A program made the translations under genes and the position numbers. From NCBI RefSeq assembly GCF_003014595.1, contig NZ_PYGK01000001.1, positions 988,820 through 1,052,819 on the forward strand: 64,000 nt of DNA, given 5' to 3'. This document shows positions 56,098-64,000 of this stretch, one piece after another (within the stretch, counting starts at the first letter, position 1; the number at the start of each line of letters is the position of its first letter). The notes below the pieces were generated by a model. The model ran no database searches, was not told the DNA's origin, and was given only the letters and a program-made list of their open reading frames with translations. The DNA is from Chitinophaga ginsengisoli (GTDB lineage Bacteria; Bacteroidota; Bacteroidia; Chitinophagales; Chitinophagaceae).

Positions 56098-58233
56098 TTA
56101 TTGCTCAATTGCCAGTTCAAAAGCAGCATTCAGGATCAGTTTACCTTCAGTTTCACTATCTGCCCCCGTCAGCTTCCAACCTTTTATCTTGCCGGTTTTC
56201 CCCTTGGTCAATAAATCGGAGATTTGCTTATCCGTCAGTTTCTTGCCAAATACTTCAAACGGTACCTTAAACCCGCATACTTTGAAGTTGGCGCAGCCAT
56301 AGGCGGTATTACCCTTCTTCAGCAGATGTGCTTTACATTTTGGGCATTGCTGTTCTTCTATTACAACAGCCTTTTTCGGCTCCTTGGGTTTTGCCTCTTT
56401 TTTAGGCTTTTCTTCCTTCTCTTTCTCCTTTTCCACCGGTTGATCAGGAGCGATGGTAATCACCTTATAATTTGCTGTTTTCACCTCCTTGGTCAGGTCT
56501 ATGACCATCTGGATCAGTTCCTGCTTGAACGTATCCATGGCATATTCTCCTTTTTCAATGAGGCGTAACTTGCGCTCCCATATACCTGTCAGCTCCGGGC
56601 TTTTCAACAGTTCTGTCTGAATAGTATCTATGAGGTCTATGCCGGTTTGCGTGGCATAAATATTCTTCTTACGTTTCTCTATATACTTCCTGCGAAAGAG
56701 TGTTTCAATAATATTCGCACGCGTGGAAGGACGGCCAATACCGTTATCTTTCAGCAGTTCGCGCATCTCCTCATCGTCTACCTGTTTACCGGCAGTTTCC
56801 ATCGCACGTAACAAGGTCGCTTCCGTAAAGGCCTTGGGTGGTGAAGTTTTTCCCTGATGTATCCTCGGGGTATGAGGACCGCTTTCGCCTACCACAAATA
56901 CAGGCAGGATCTTCTCTTCTTCCTCACCCTCTTTTTTAGGCGCAACATCGTTGGCATATACTTCCTTCCAACCGGGCTCCAGGATCTGTTTACCAGTCAC
57001 CTTAAACTCTACCTGCCCTACTTTACCCAAAACAGTAGTATTGGAGATCTTACACTCCGGATAAAAAGCGGCAATGAAACGCCTTGCCACCAGGTCATAG
57101 ACACGCTTCTCATCCAGTCCCAGGTTGGCCGGATAAACGCCTGTAGGAATGATGGCATGGTGATCTGTTACTTTCTTGTCATCGAAGACGGTCTTCAGTT
57201 TTGGAATAGGCTTGGCAAGAACAGGCGCTGTTAATGCCGCATAAGGTGTCATATCCTGCAGGATGCCTGCAATTTTGGGATGCAGGTCTTCAGAGAGGTA
57301 GGTGGTATCCACTCTTGGATAGGTGACCAGCTTCTTCTCATAGAGACCTTGGATATATTTCAGCGTATCATCCGCAGAATAAGCATATTTCTTATTGGCT
57401 TCCACCTGTAACGCGGTGAGGTCAAACAGGCGGGGATTCCCTTCTTTACCCTCTTTCTTCTCAAAGGAAGTGATCTCAAAAGGATGTTCTTTCAGATAAG
57501 CCAATCCTTTCTCCGCCCTGTCCAATATTTTGATACGGTCAATGGTAGCGGTGAATTCCGTTTCCCGGTAAATGGTTTTTAACTCCCAGTATTCTTCAGA
57601 CACAAACGCATTGATCTCTTTCTGCCTGGCCACGATCATAGCCAGGGTAGGGGTTTGCACCCGTCCGATGGAGAGTACCGTTTTGCCCATCGCGAACTTC
57701 TTGGTAAACAGCCGGGTAGCATTCATGCCCAGCAACCAATCGCCAATAGCCCTGGCGCTGCCGGCTGCATACAGATTATTGTATTGGTCAGCATCTTTCA
57801 GTTTCTGGAAGCCCTCGCGGATAGCTTCTTCCGTCAGGGAGGAGATCCACAGTCTTTTGACAGGCGCGGTGCATTGCGCTTTGAGCAATACCCAGCGCTG
57901 GATCAGTTCTCCTTCCTGCCCGGCATCCCCGCAGTTGATCACTTCCTCACATTGCTGTACCAGCTGTTCTATGACCTTGAATTGCCTTTCTACACCGTTG
58001 TTGGCTATGAGTTTGATGCCAAAGTTGGAAGGGATGATAGGAAGGTCCTCCAACCGCCAGAACTTCCATTGCTCAGTATAGTCATGTGGTTCTTTCAGGG
58101 TACAGAAATGCCCGAAGGTCCAGGTAACCTGGTACCCATTGCCTTCGTAATATCCGTCCTTACGTTGTTTAGCGCCGATGATCTCTGCGATATCTCTGGC
58201 TACGCTTGGCTTTTCAGCAATGCAAACCTTCAT
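56098..58233 (-). CDS. topB: DNA topoisomerase III (type IA)
   Basis: I start at the ATG at 58233 (MKVCIAEKPSVARDIAEIIG), giving 711 residues. The Toprim domain covers about 1-140 (NCGDAGQEGELIQRW with the acidic metal ligands), followed by the type IA core with GKTVLSIGRVQTPTLAMIVA, the active Tyr in VTYPRVDTTYLSEDL near residue 330, and IIPTG. An acidic/Lys-rich linker (about 600-635) leads to a zinc-finger module (CPKCKAHLL, CANFKVCGF) and a topoisomerase C-terminal repeat. It relaxes and decatenates DNA by single-strand passage. Length and domains are complete. Confidence 0.95.
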   Translation of the reverse strand: MKVCIAEKPSVARDIAEIIGAKQRKDGYYEGNGYQVTWTFGHFCTLKEPHDYTEQWKFWRLEDLPIIPSNFGIKLIANNGVERQFKVIEQLVQQCEEVINCGDAGQEGELIQRWVLLKAQCTAPVKRLWISSLTEEAIREGFQKLKDADQYNNLYAAGSARAIGDWLLGMNATRLFTKKFAMGKTVLSIGRVQTPTLAMIVARQKEINAFVSEEYWELKTIYRETEFTATIDRIKILDRAEKGLAYLKEHPFEITSFEKKEGKEGNPRLFDLTALQVEANKKYAYSADDTLKYIQGLYEKKLVTYPRVDTTYLSEDLHPKIAGILQDMTPYAALTAPVLAKPIPKLKTVFDDKKVTDHHAIIPTGVYPANLGLDEKRVYDLVARRFIAAFYPECKISNTTVLGKVGQVEFKVTGKQILEPGWKEVYANDVAPKKEGEEEEKILPVFVVGESGPHTPRIHQGKTSPPKAFTEATLLRAMETAGKQVDDEEMRELLKDNGIGRPSTRANIIETLFRRKYIEKRKKNIYATQTGIDLIDTIQTELLKSPELTGIWERKLRLIEKGEYAMDTFKQELIQMVIDLTKEVKTANYKVITIAPDQPVEKEKEKEEKPKKEAKPKEPKKAVVIEEQQCPKCKAHLLKKGNTAYGCANFKVCGFKVPFEVFGKKLTDKQISDLLTKGKTGKIKGWKLTGADSETEGKLILNAAFELAIEQ

Positions 58234-58277
58234 AGTCAATTAAACAGGGATGCAAATGTCGTATAAATAGACAGAAG

Positions 58278-59948
58278 CTACTTCACTTCTGCCAGGTATT
58301 TATGCACAAAACTGATAGCCATTGAACCTTCGCCTACTGCCGCGGCTACCCTGTTCATGGCATGGGCGCGTACATCTCCTGCGGCGAAGATGCCCGGACA
58401 GCTGGTTTCCAGCAGGTAAGGATCTCGGTCCTGTTTCCAGATCTTATTGAATGCATCGTAATTTTTGAGGTCCCTGCCGGTTTCAATAAAGCCTTTATCA
58501 TCTTTGATGATGTCCAGCTCAATCCAGTCGGTGAATGGTTTGGCACCGATGAAGATATAAAGGGCATCCGCAGTCACCTGCCTCCGCTCTTTCGTATCTA
58601 TATTACAGAGGCAAAGAGATTGCAACTTTTCTTCTCCCATAGCCTCAGCAATTTCTGTCTTTGGCAATACGGTGATATTAGGTGTACCGGCAATCTGCTC
58701 TATGAGGTAGGCAGACATGGTGCTGGTCAGATCTTCTTTACGGATGATGATATAAATATTCTTCGCAAATTTGGACAGGTACATAGCGGCCTGTCCGGCA
58801 GAGTTGCCTCCGCCCACAATGTAGACTTCTTTATCTCTGCAGGCGGCGGCTTCAGTGGTGGCTGCGCCATAGTAAATACCCGCACCTGTGAAGTCTGACA
58901 CTCCTTTGGTTTCCAGCTGACGGTAATCCACACCGGTAGTGATAATCACACTACGTGTATTTATTTCCGTACCATCTTCCAGTACGATCTTTTTATAACC
59001 GTCTTTCTGTCTGATATCTTTCACTGACTGAGGGGTTATGAACTCCGTCCCCAGCCTGGTAACCTGTGCAATAGCACGACGGGTCAGTTCTGCTCCACTT
59101 AGTCCGCTGGGGAAGCCCAGATAGTTCTCAATGCGTGAACTGGTTCCTGCCTGTCCGCCGGGAGCCCGCTTTTCTATCAGCAATGTTTTCAGCCCTTCAG
59201 AAGCTCCATATACACCTGCGGCCAGTCCTGCCGGACCAGCACCGATGATCACAACATCGTAAACATCCTGTTTCACCTGTGGATTGAGCCCTGCTTTACG
59301 GGCGATGTCAATGATAGAAGGACAGGAAAGACAACCCCCATCGTCAAATATAACCACCGGGAGGTCTTTGATGGATAGGTTGTTCACATTCAGTAAACGC
59401 GTAGCTTCCTCCGATGCCTGCACATCCAGCCATTGATAGGGGATCAGGTTTCCTGCCAGGAAGTCCTTGATGGCATGCGACTTTGGCGAGAACTGGTATC
59501 CTAATACCTTGATGCCCTTAAAATCGGGACGGTATATTGCCTGCCAGTTATCCAGCAGATCGTCGATGATAGGATATAATTTTTCTTCCGGAGGACTCCA
59601 TGGCTTCACCAGGTAGTAGTCCAGTTGTACAGAGTTAATGGCTTTGATGGCAGCATCTGTATCAGAATAGGCGGTCAGCAGCACACGTCTTGCATCCGGG
59701 TAAAATTCCATTGCTTTCTCAAGGAATTCCACACCTTCCATTTCAGGCATACGCTGATCCGAAATGAACATGGCCACTGTTTCACCTTTATTTTTCAGTT
59801 CCAGTAAAGATTCCAGTGCTTCACTAACTACAGTAGTACTTATTATTTTATAGCTCTCCCGGTATTGGTGTTTGAGATCTCTCACAATAGCACGTAACAC
59901 TTGTGGATCGTCATCAATACAGAGAATATAAGGCGGATTATGAGTCAT
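58278..59948 (-). CDS. Response-regulator/thioredoxin-reductase-like fusion
   Basis: I use the ATG at 59948 (MTHNPPYILCIDDDPQVLRA), giving 556 residues. A receiver domain covers 1-125 with acceptor Asp64 in FISDQRMP and Lys in LVKPW. A glutaredoxin-like middle domain covers about 145-225 and carries a CLSC pair (Cys206, Cys209). The rest is an FAD/NAD(P) flavoprotein of the thioredoxin-reductase fold (VVIIGAGPAGLAAGVYGA, GGQAGTSSRIENYLGFPSG, IVGGGNSAGQAAMYL, GIFAAGDVRAHAMNRVA). The reductase CxxC is absent (YYGAATTEAAACR). It is probably phosphorylated by the kinase encoded just upstream and gives a redox output. Confidence 0.92.
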   Translation of the reverse strand: MTHNPPYILCIDDDPQVLRAIVRDLKHQYRESYKIISTTVVSEALESLLELKNKGETVAMFISDQRMPEMEGVEFLEKAMEFYPDARRVLLTAYSDTDAAIKAINSVQLDYYLVKPWSPPEEKLYPIIDDLLDNWQAIYRPDFKGIKVLGYQFSPKSHAIKDFLAGNLIPYQWLDVQASEEATRLLNVNNLSIKDLPVVIFDDGGCLSCPSIIDIARKAGLNPQVKQDVYDVVIIGAGPAGLAAGVYGASEGLKTLLIEKRAPGGQAGTSSRIENYLGFPSGLSGAELTRRAIAQVTRLGTEFITPQSVKDIRQKDGYKKIVLEDGTEINTRSVIITTGVDYRQLETKGVSDFTGAGIYYGAATTEAAACRDKEVYIVGGGNSAGQAAMYLSKFAKNIYIIIRKEDLTSTMSAYLIEQIAGTPNITVLPKTEIAEAMGEEKLQSLCLCNIDTKERRQVTADALYIFIGAKPFTDWIELDIIKDDKGFIETGRDLKNYDAFNKIWKQDRDPYLLETSCPGIFAAGDVRAHAMNRVAAAVGEGSMAISFVHKYLAEVK

Positions 59949-60002
59949 ATGTTCTGTTCTTAGAATGGCATAAGTCAATTCAAAATTAACTTATAAATAC
60001 GA

Positions 60003-61412
60003 TTATCCATGAATGGGAAGTGACACGATAAAACTGGTCTCTCCCGGTTTAGATTCTACATTCAAATAACCTTTGTGCTGGCGGATGATCTGCGATACAA
60101 TATCCAGGCCCAGGCCTGTGCCTTTACCCGGATCTTTTGTTGTAAAGAACGGATCATATATTTTGGCGATGATATCTTCTGGTATACCCGGACCATCATC
60201 GGTAATGATAACTTTCAGACAGTCTTTGTCCCGTTCTGTTTTGATGATAAGTCTACCCCTTTTATTTACCTCCATTGCATCCAGTGCATTATCGATCAGG
60301 TTGGTCCATACCTGGTTCAGTTCTCCGATCAGTGCACGCAGAGGGGGCAGGGTAGTATCATATTGCTCCACCAGTTCGATATTCCCTTTGCGTAATTTAT
60401 ACTGCAGAATGGAAATCGTATTCCGGATGCCATCATGGATATTGGTCAGTTGTTTATCATAACCCTTATCCATATGGGTGAATGATTTTACGGAACCTAC
60501 CAGGTCTGCAATACGTTTAGAAGCCTCTTCAATATCGGATACAATTTTTTCCGTTACCAGGTTATTATTGATCCAGTTAAATACAGGAGAAATATCATTG
60601 GCGCCCAGCCGATGCCTGAACTCATCAAGACGTTCTTTGGTAAACCCAAACTCCACGAAGTTTTCTGCCAGTTCCATACTGTTTTCGACATTGAGTTCGT
60701 CCAGCCACTCTGTTAACTCGTCTTCTTTCTGGGAACGCTGCACAAGTGTCAGTGTAGATTGCTGTGACTTATGTTGTGAAAGCACTTCAAACATCTTCTC
60801 CTTGACAAGATCAATAGCGGCTGCATCCATGCGGATCTCCATTATACGTTTGAAGAACTCCGGCTGTAACTGCAGGTGTTTTTTCATAGAATGGGCCCCT
60901 CGTACCACCGCCGCAGCAGGATTATTCAGTTCGTGTGCCAATCCGGCAGACAGTTTACCCAAAGCCATCATTTTTTCGCTCTGCCGCAGGAAGGAAGTAT
61001 AATCCCGCACCCGGTTCGTCATAATATGCACGAGGGCCTGTGTCAGCTCAAAATGATTGCGGATCAGTTCCTGTATTTTTTCAATAGGAAGATTAAGGAT
61101 GACCACGTCTTCAATCGCTTCTCCTGTTACCTGGTATATTGTACCCCTTGAAAAAGGGAGATAACCCAATATCCTGCCTGGTTCTGCTATAATGAGCTCA
61201 CGCAGCTCATTATTCTGCATCTGGCATATTCTCACGAGACCTGACACAATGAGCTGTGTGCCGAGCATCTTGTCATCTACTTTAAATATATAGCTACCCG
61301 CAGGATATTCTTGTCGTTCGCTATTGTCAATAAACCATTGCAACTGGTTGTCGGGAACGCCCTGAAGTGCTTCAATGGAGCGCATCCATTCAACGGTAGT
61401 GGTATTAGTCAT
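60003..61412 (-). CDS. Cyclic-nucleotide-domain sensor histidine kinase
   Basis: A 469-residue soluble kinase. Residues about 8-135 form a cNMP-binding/Crp-like domain ([40 protein letters not shown]). An H box follows near 160-175 ([20 protein letters not shown], His near 169), then a helical insert and an ATPase domain at about 350-465 ([44 protein letters not shown]). There is no membrane helix. It probably phosphorylates the receiver of the flavoprotein fusion encoded 54 bases downstream. Whether it binds a cyclic nucleotide or another ligand cannot be told. Confidence 0.92.
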   Translation of the reverse strand: MTNTTTVEWMRSIEALQGVPDNQLQWFIDNSERQEYPAGSYIFKVDDKMLGTQLIVSGLVRICQMQNNELRELIIAEPGRILGYLPFSRGTIYQVTGEAIEDVVILNLPIEKIQELIRNHFELTQALVHIMTNRVRDYTSFLRQSEKMMALGKLSAGLAHELNNPAAAVVRGAHSMKKHLQLQPEFFKRIMEIRMDAAAIDLVKEKMFEVLSQHKSQQSTLTLVQRSQKEDELTEWLDELNVENSMELAENFVEFGFTKERLDEFRHRLGANDISPVFNWINNNLVTEKIVSDIEEASKRIADLVGSVKSFTHMDKGYDKQLTNIHDGIRNTISILQYKLRKGNIELVEQYDTTLPPLRALIGELNQVWTNLIDNALDAMEVNKRGRLIIKTERDKDCLKVIITDDGPGIPEDIIAKIYDPFFTTKDPGKGTGLGLDIVSQIIRQHKGYLNVESKPGETSFIVSLPIHG

Positions 61413-61574
61413 GTAAGGATGATTATTGACCAGAAAGATACTTATTATTCGGCTAGGTTCCCACAGTGATGGTTGCCGGATTCATGTTTAAATAAAGCTT
61501 GAATACTCCGGGGAAGGTTTTACAAATGTTTCTTGCAGCCAGGTGGTTGTCAGGCGAGCCGTATAAGTTATATC

Positions 61575-61666
61575 AGAGGTTCGCTCAAGGTAGCCTCATC
61601 CTCCCTTAATCTTCCGTTCCCGAACGGAAGATTAAGGGAGGATGAGGCTACCTTGAGCGAATCTCT
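61575..61666. repeat. Long perfect inverted repeat (40-bp arms, 2-base spacer)
   Basis: The arms are 61580-61619 and 61622-61661, perfectly complementary over 40 bases with CC between them. Inner ends read CTTCCGTTC and GAACGGAAG, outer ends TTCGCTCAAGG and CCTTGAGCGAA. Five more pairs (one a G-T wobble) extend each side. It lies between the esterase stop and the kinase start, both on the minus strand. It has no T run on either strand, so it is not a typical terminator. Confidence 0.9.
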
Positions 61667-61693
61667 ACTAAACCTCTGCCGAAGCAAAAGCAA

Positions 61694-62695
61694 TTATTTC
61701 AGCGCATTCCTCAACTCATTTGCTGCATACCGTAATGCAGACTGTACCGCTGGTACATCAGCAATTGGGTTCAGCAAACCATAATCATGGATCATTCCCT
61801 GAATGCGCACCAACGTAACCGGTACCCCTGCCTCATCCATTTTCCGTGCGTATGCTTCTCCTTCGTCTCTCAATACGTCATTTTCCGCCGTCTGTACCAG
61901 GGTCGGCGGCAATCCTTTCAGATCTTCCGGCGTCGCTTGCAAGGGAGATGCATAGATTTCGTTACGTCCTGCCTCCGGCATATAATTATCCCAGAACCAT
62001 ATCATCATATTCCTTGTCAGGAAGCGGGAAGTCGCATACTGATGATAAGAAACAGTATCAAAGTTTGCGTTGGTTACTGGCCAGAAAAGCACCTGGAATT
62101 TGATCTCAGGGCCTTTTTTGTGCTTAGCCATTAACACGGTAGCAGCTGTCAGGTTACCACCAACGCTATTACCTACCACTGCCAGGCGTTTGCCATCTAT
62201 GTTAAGTTCCGCACCATGAGCAGCGATCCATTTAGTAGCAGCATATGCCTCATTGAGCGCTGTAGGGTATTTCGCTTCCGGAGAACGGGTGTATTCCACA
62301 AATACGGCAACAAGCCCGGAATGAACCACGAGGTCCCTGACAAAGCGCTGGTGTGTCGGAAAATCTCCCAATACCCAACCACCACCATGAATGAACATAA
62401 AAGCAGGCAGTACACCGGTCTGTCCTTCCGGACGCACAATAAACAGTTTTACACTCAGTCCGTCTTCACTGATTGTTTTTTCAGTCACTTCTACTCTGGA
62501 AAGATCTACTTGCACAGATTGCTGTGCACCTTCCAATACTTTACGGGCATCGGCAGGCGTCATGTTTTCCATAGGATCACCGCCGGCACTGTTCAACACA
62601 TTTAAAAAGGCTTTGACACGTGTATCAATAGCCGGGTCGATAGCCGGATCCAACACTGCAATAGTGTCGCCAACAGCAATTAAATGTTCGGTCAT
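61694..62695 (-). CDS. Alpha/beta hydrolase, HSL-type esterase
   Basis: A 333-residue hydrolase of the hormone-sensitive-lipase group (esterase family IV). HGGGWVLGDF near residues 104-113 forms the oxyanion hole, GNSVGGNLTA near 175-184 carries the nucleophile Ser, AENDVLRDEGEAYA has the Asp near 275, and GMIHDYGLLNP has the His near 305. There is no signal peptide, so it should act in the cytoplasm on short acyl esters. The C-terminal VQSALRYAANELRNALK helix completes the fold. The long inverted repeat lies 28 bases after its stop. Confidence 0.93.
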   Translation of the reverse strand: MTEHLIAVGDTIAVLDPAIDPAIDTRVKAFLNVLNSAGGDPMENMTPADARKVLEGAQQSVQVDLSRVEVTEKTISEDGLSVKLFIVRPEGQTGVLPAFMFIHGGGWVLGDFPTHQRFVRDLVVHSGLVAVFVEYTRSPEAKYPTALNEAYAATKWIAAHGAELNIDGKRLAVVGNSVGGNLTAATVLMAKHKKGPEIKFQVLFWPVTNANFDTVSYHQYATSRFLTRNMMIWFWDNYMPEAGRNEIYASPLQATPEDLKGLPPTLVQTAENDVLRDEGEAYARKMDEAGVPVTLVRIQGMIHDYGLLNPIADVPAVQSALRYAANELRNALK

Positions 62696-62846
62696 ATAGT
62701 TATATTTTTATGGATGTTAATAATGGACATCCACAAATCTATTATATAGATATGCGGGCATCAATGGCAGAATAATGGCGTCTGTTGTACAATTCGGGGT
62801 AAAAGAAATAGATGGGCAGGATTCAGTCATGCACTATGGAAACAAG

Positions 62847-62874
62847 GCCGGTTAGCACCACAGCACTAACCGGC
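62847..62874. other. Hairpin upstream of the radical SAM operon
   Basis: GCCGGTTAG (62847-62855) pairs perfectly with CTAACCGGC (62866-62874) around a 10-base loop. There is no T run. It is followed 25 bases later by a second, terminator-like hairpin. It falls inside a short Thr-rich frame (62812-62886). Confidence 0.6.
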
Positions 62875-62899
62875 ACACAAACCTGATAAACAAGTTGCA

Positions 62900-62933
62900 G
62901 CCGTCCGGTCACCGGGCGGCTATTTTATTTTTT
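62900..62933 (+). terminator. Terminator-like hairpin ahead of the radical SAM operon
   Basis: GCCGTCCGG (62900-62908) pairs with CCGGGCGGC (62912-62920), with one wobble, followed by TATTTTATTTTTT. It lies 78 bases before the first plus-strand gene, with no plus-strand gene before it, so it may attenuate a leader transcript. Confidence 0.65.
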
Positions 62934-63011
62934 CCTCATGCGTAAGGGTATACATTGTTCATTGTGTTGTTATGGTAGACTGCCTGTTAAATACTATTTA
63001 ATAACTGACCT

Positions 63012-63134
63012 ATGGAATATGAAGAACATCAGAAGCACGAGATACTTGCCAGAATGTTATGTTACCTGGTGCTGCCTTTTTTGAGTTTTTTGTTTATCGC
63101 AATCATAGCTATTCTTATTTATTCGCTTTCATAA
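63012..63134 (+). CDS. Small membrane protein, 40 residues
   Basis: A frame starting MEYEEHQKHEILARMLCYLV and ending in IYSLS. The first 14 residues are charged, and the rest forms one hydrophobic helix. It ends 9 bases before the radical SAM start, which suggests coupling. I recognise no family. It may be a small membrane anchor or partner for the radical SAM protein. A peptide substrate (RiPP precursor) is possible but the sequence does not look like one, having a membrane helix and a single Cys. Confidence 0.5.
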   Translation: MEYEEHQKHEILARMLCYLVLPFLSFLFIAIIAILIYSLS

Positions 63135-63143
63135 GTAACATTC

Positions 63144-64000
63144 ATGTATACTACTGCCGACTATATGTCACGAGCCTCAAGGTTTGTGCGTAACCAGCTA
63201 CAGCCAACGTCGAAGAAACTGTCTACACTGATGCTCTATGCTACAGATCTCTGTCAATCCCGTTGTAAGCATTGCCTGATATGGGCCAAAAGACCGGTTG
63301 TGCATCTGCCAATGGAGAAGATCGTGGAGATCATGCAGAGTGACTGCATCAGCAAGACAACTAATATAGGTCTGGAAGGAGGAGAGTTCCTGCTGCATCC
63401 ACAGGCTTTTGAGATTTTGCAGTGGTTCAGCAGATTTCATCCTGCATATGATCTTTTGTCGAATTGCCTGGATCCTGCGAAAGTAATTAAGGCGGCAAAA
63501 GAATATGCGCCGAAACGCCTGTTTATTTCCCTGGATGGTAATAAGGAAACATACCAGTTCATGCGGGGTAAAGACGGTTATGATAAAGTGTTACGTGTGA
63601 TCAAAGAACTGCACCAGGAGCAGGAGATCTCTGTCATGTTCACATTGTCGCCCTATAACAGTTTTAATGACCTGCGCCATGTAATGCAGGTATGCGCGGA
63701 GTATGGAACAGATCTACGGATCGGTATCTACAATAATATTTCCTACTTCGATACAATAGAAACAGCGCATACGGAGAATGTGATCAGTAGTGAAGTGCCT
63801 GCTGCCACTGCTGCCCGCCTTGAAATACCTGCGGATATTGTTCAGAGCCTGCAGGGATTTGACGAGAACCTTGATTTCCTACAACTGTATAAATACTGGC
63901 AGCAGGGCGAATTAAAAATGCCCTGCTATTCCATTTTCGATAGCCTTGTCGTGCTGCCAAACGGTGATGTACCCATCTGTCAGAACCTGGACCTGAAGCT
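63144..64000 (+). CDS. Radical SAM/SPASM-like protein, partial (3' end off window)
   Basis: The frame from the ATG at 63144 runs 285 codons off the right edge. CQSRCKHC near residues 37-44 is the CxxxCxxC that holds the 4Fe-4S cluster for S-adenosylmethionine cleavage. NIGLEGGEFLLHP follows as the GGE-like motif, with LFISLDGNKETYQFMRGKDG near 123-142. MPCYSIFDSLVVLPNGDVPI then C near 255-275 looks like the beginning of a SPASM auxiliary-cluster domain. Such proteins modify peptides, enzymes or cofactors. The missing C-terminus limits the call. The start fits the 9-base gap after the small membrane protein. Confidence 0.88.
   Translation, partial: MYTTADYMSRASRFVRNQLQPTSKKLSTLMLYATDLCQSRCKHCLIWAKRPVVHLPMEKIVEIMQSDCISKTTNIGLEGGEFLLHPQAFEILQWFSRFHPAYDLLSNCLDPAKVIKAAKEYAPKRLFISLDGNKETYQFMRGKDGYDKVLRVIKELHQEQEISVMFTLSPYNSFNDLRHVMQVCAEYGTDLRIGIYNNISYFDTIETAHTENVISSEVPAATAARLEIPADIVQSLQGFDENLDFLQLYKYWQQGELKMPCYSIFDSLVVLPNGDVPICQNLDLK

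Overview
This window looks like chromosomal DNA of a Bacteroidota bacterium in the Chitinophagaceae, probably Chitinophaga or a close relative. The evidence is a SusC/SusD pair with ECF sigma and FecR genes, a short RpoD of about 290 residues, a protein with the type IX secretion (CHU_C-like) C-terminus, 7TMR-DISM kinases, DUF4397 and DUF4349 proteins, and promoters of the Bacteroidota form TTTG-N19-TAnnTTTG (clear at rpoD and rpsP). The species call is inference.

Positions 1-21180 look like the right part of an integrated genomic island. A 45-nt copy of the 3' part of a tRNA-Ala(GGC) gene lies at 21136-21180, with a tyrosine integrase (frameshifted) just inside it. What looks like the original tRNA terminator lies just outside. 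The island DNA reads more AT-rich than what follows. It carries a partial IS1182-like element (1-992), three tandem paralogous small secreted proteins (1211-2776), an S9 peptidase, a carbohydrate-uptake-type locus (FecR and sigma on the minus strand; SusC, SusD, DUF4397 lipoprotein and a family 2 glycoside hydrolase on the plus strand), a decayed IS1182-like copy (17226-18630), and a broken ECF sigma gene. The intact tRNA would lie to the left, outside the window.

Positions 21181-38525 hold a GEVED/T9SS surface protein, an orphan TPR histidine kinase, a divergent HxlR/SDR pair, and a five-gene minus-strand operon: ThiF/E1-like enzyme, GNAT/autoinducer-synthase-like acyltransferase, 7TMR-DISM histidine kinase, receiver-kinase hybrid (broken by an in-frame TAG) and a single-domain receiver. 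This operon is the best candidate for an uncharacterised system. An exported superoxide dismutase, a PAP2 phosphatase, an LptF/G permease and two conserved small proteins follow.

Positions 38526-48400 are a housekeeping core: rpoD, ffh, rpsP, rimM, trmD, rplS, tatA, gatA, a lytic transglycosylase with a histone H1-like tail, and an ArsR/SdpI pair with a visible operator. Positions 48400-64000 hold a cation/proton antiporter, a Tat-type phosphocholine-specific phospholipase C, a FabG-like SDR, a SufE homologue whose active-site Cys is Trp, DUF4349, thiolase, topoisomerase III, and a redox two-component pair (cNMP-domain kinase plus receiver/thioredoxin-reductase-like fusion). They are followed by a 40-bp perfect inverted repeat, an esterase, and a radical SAM/SPASM gene that runs off the end, preceded by a 40-residue membrane peptide.
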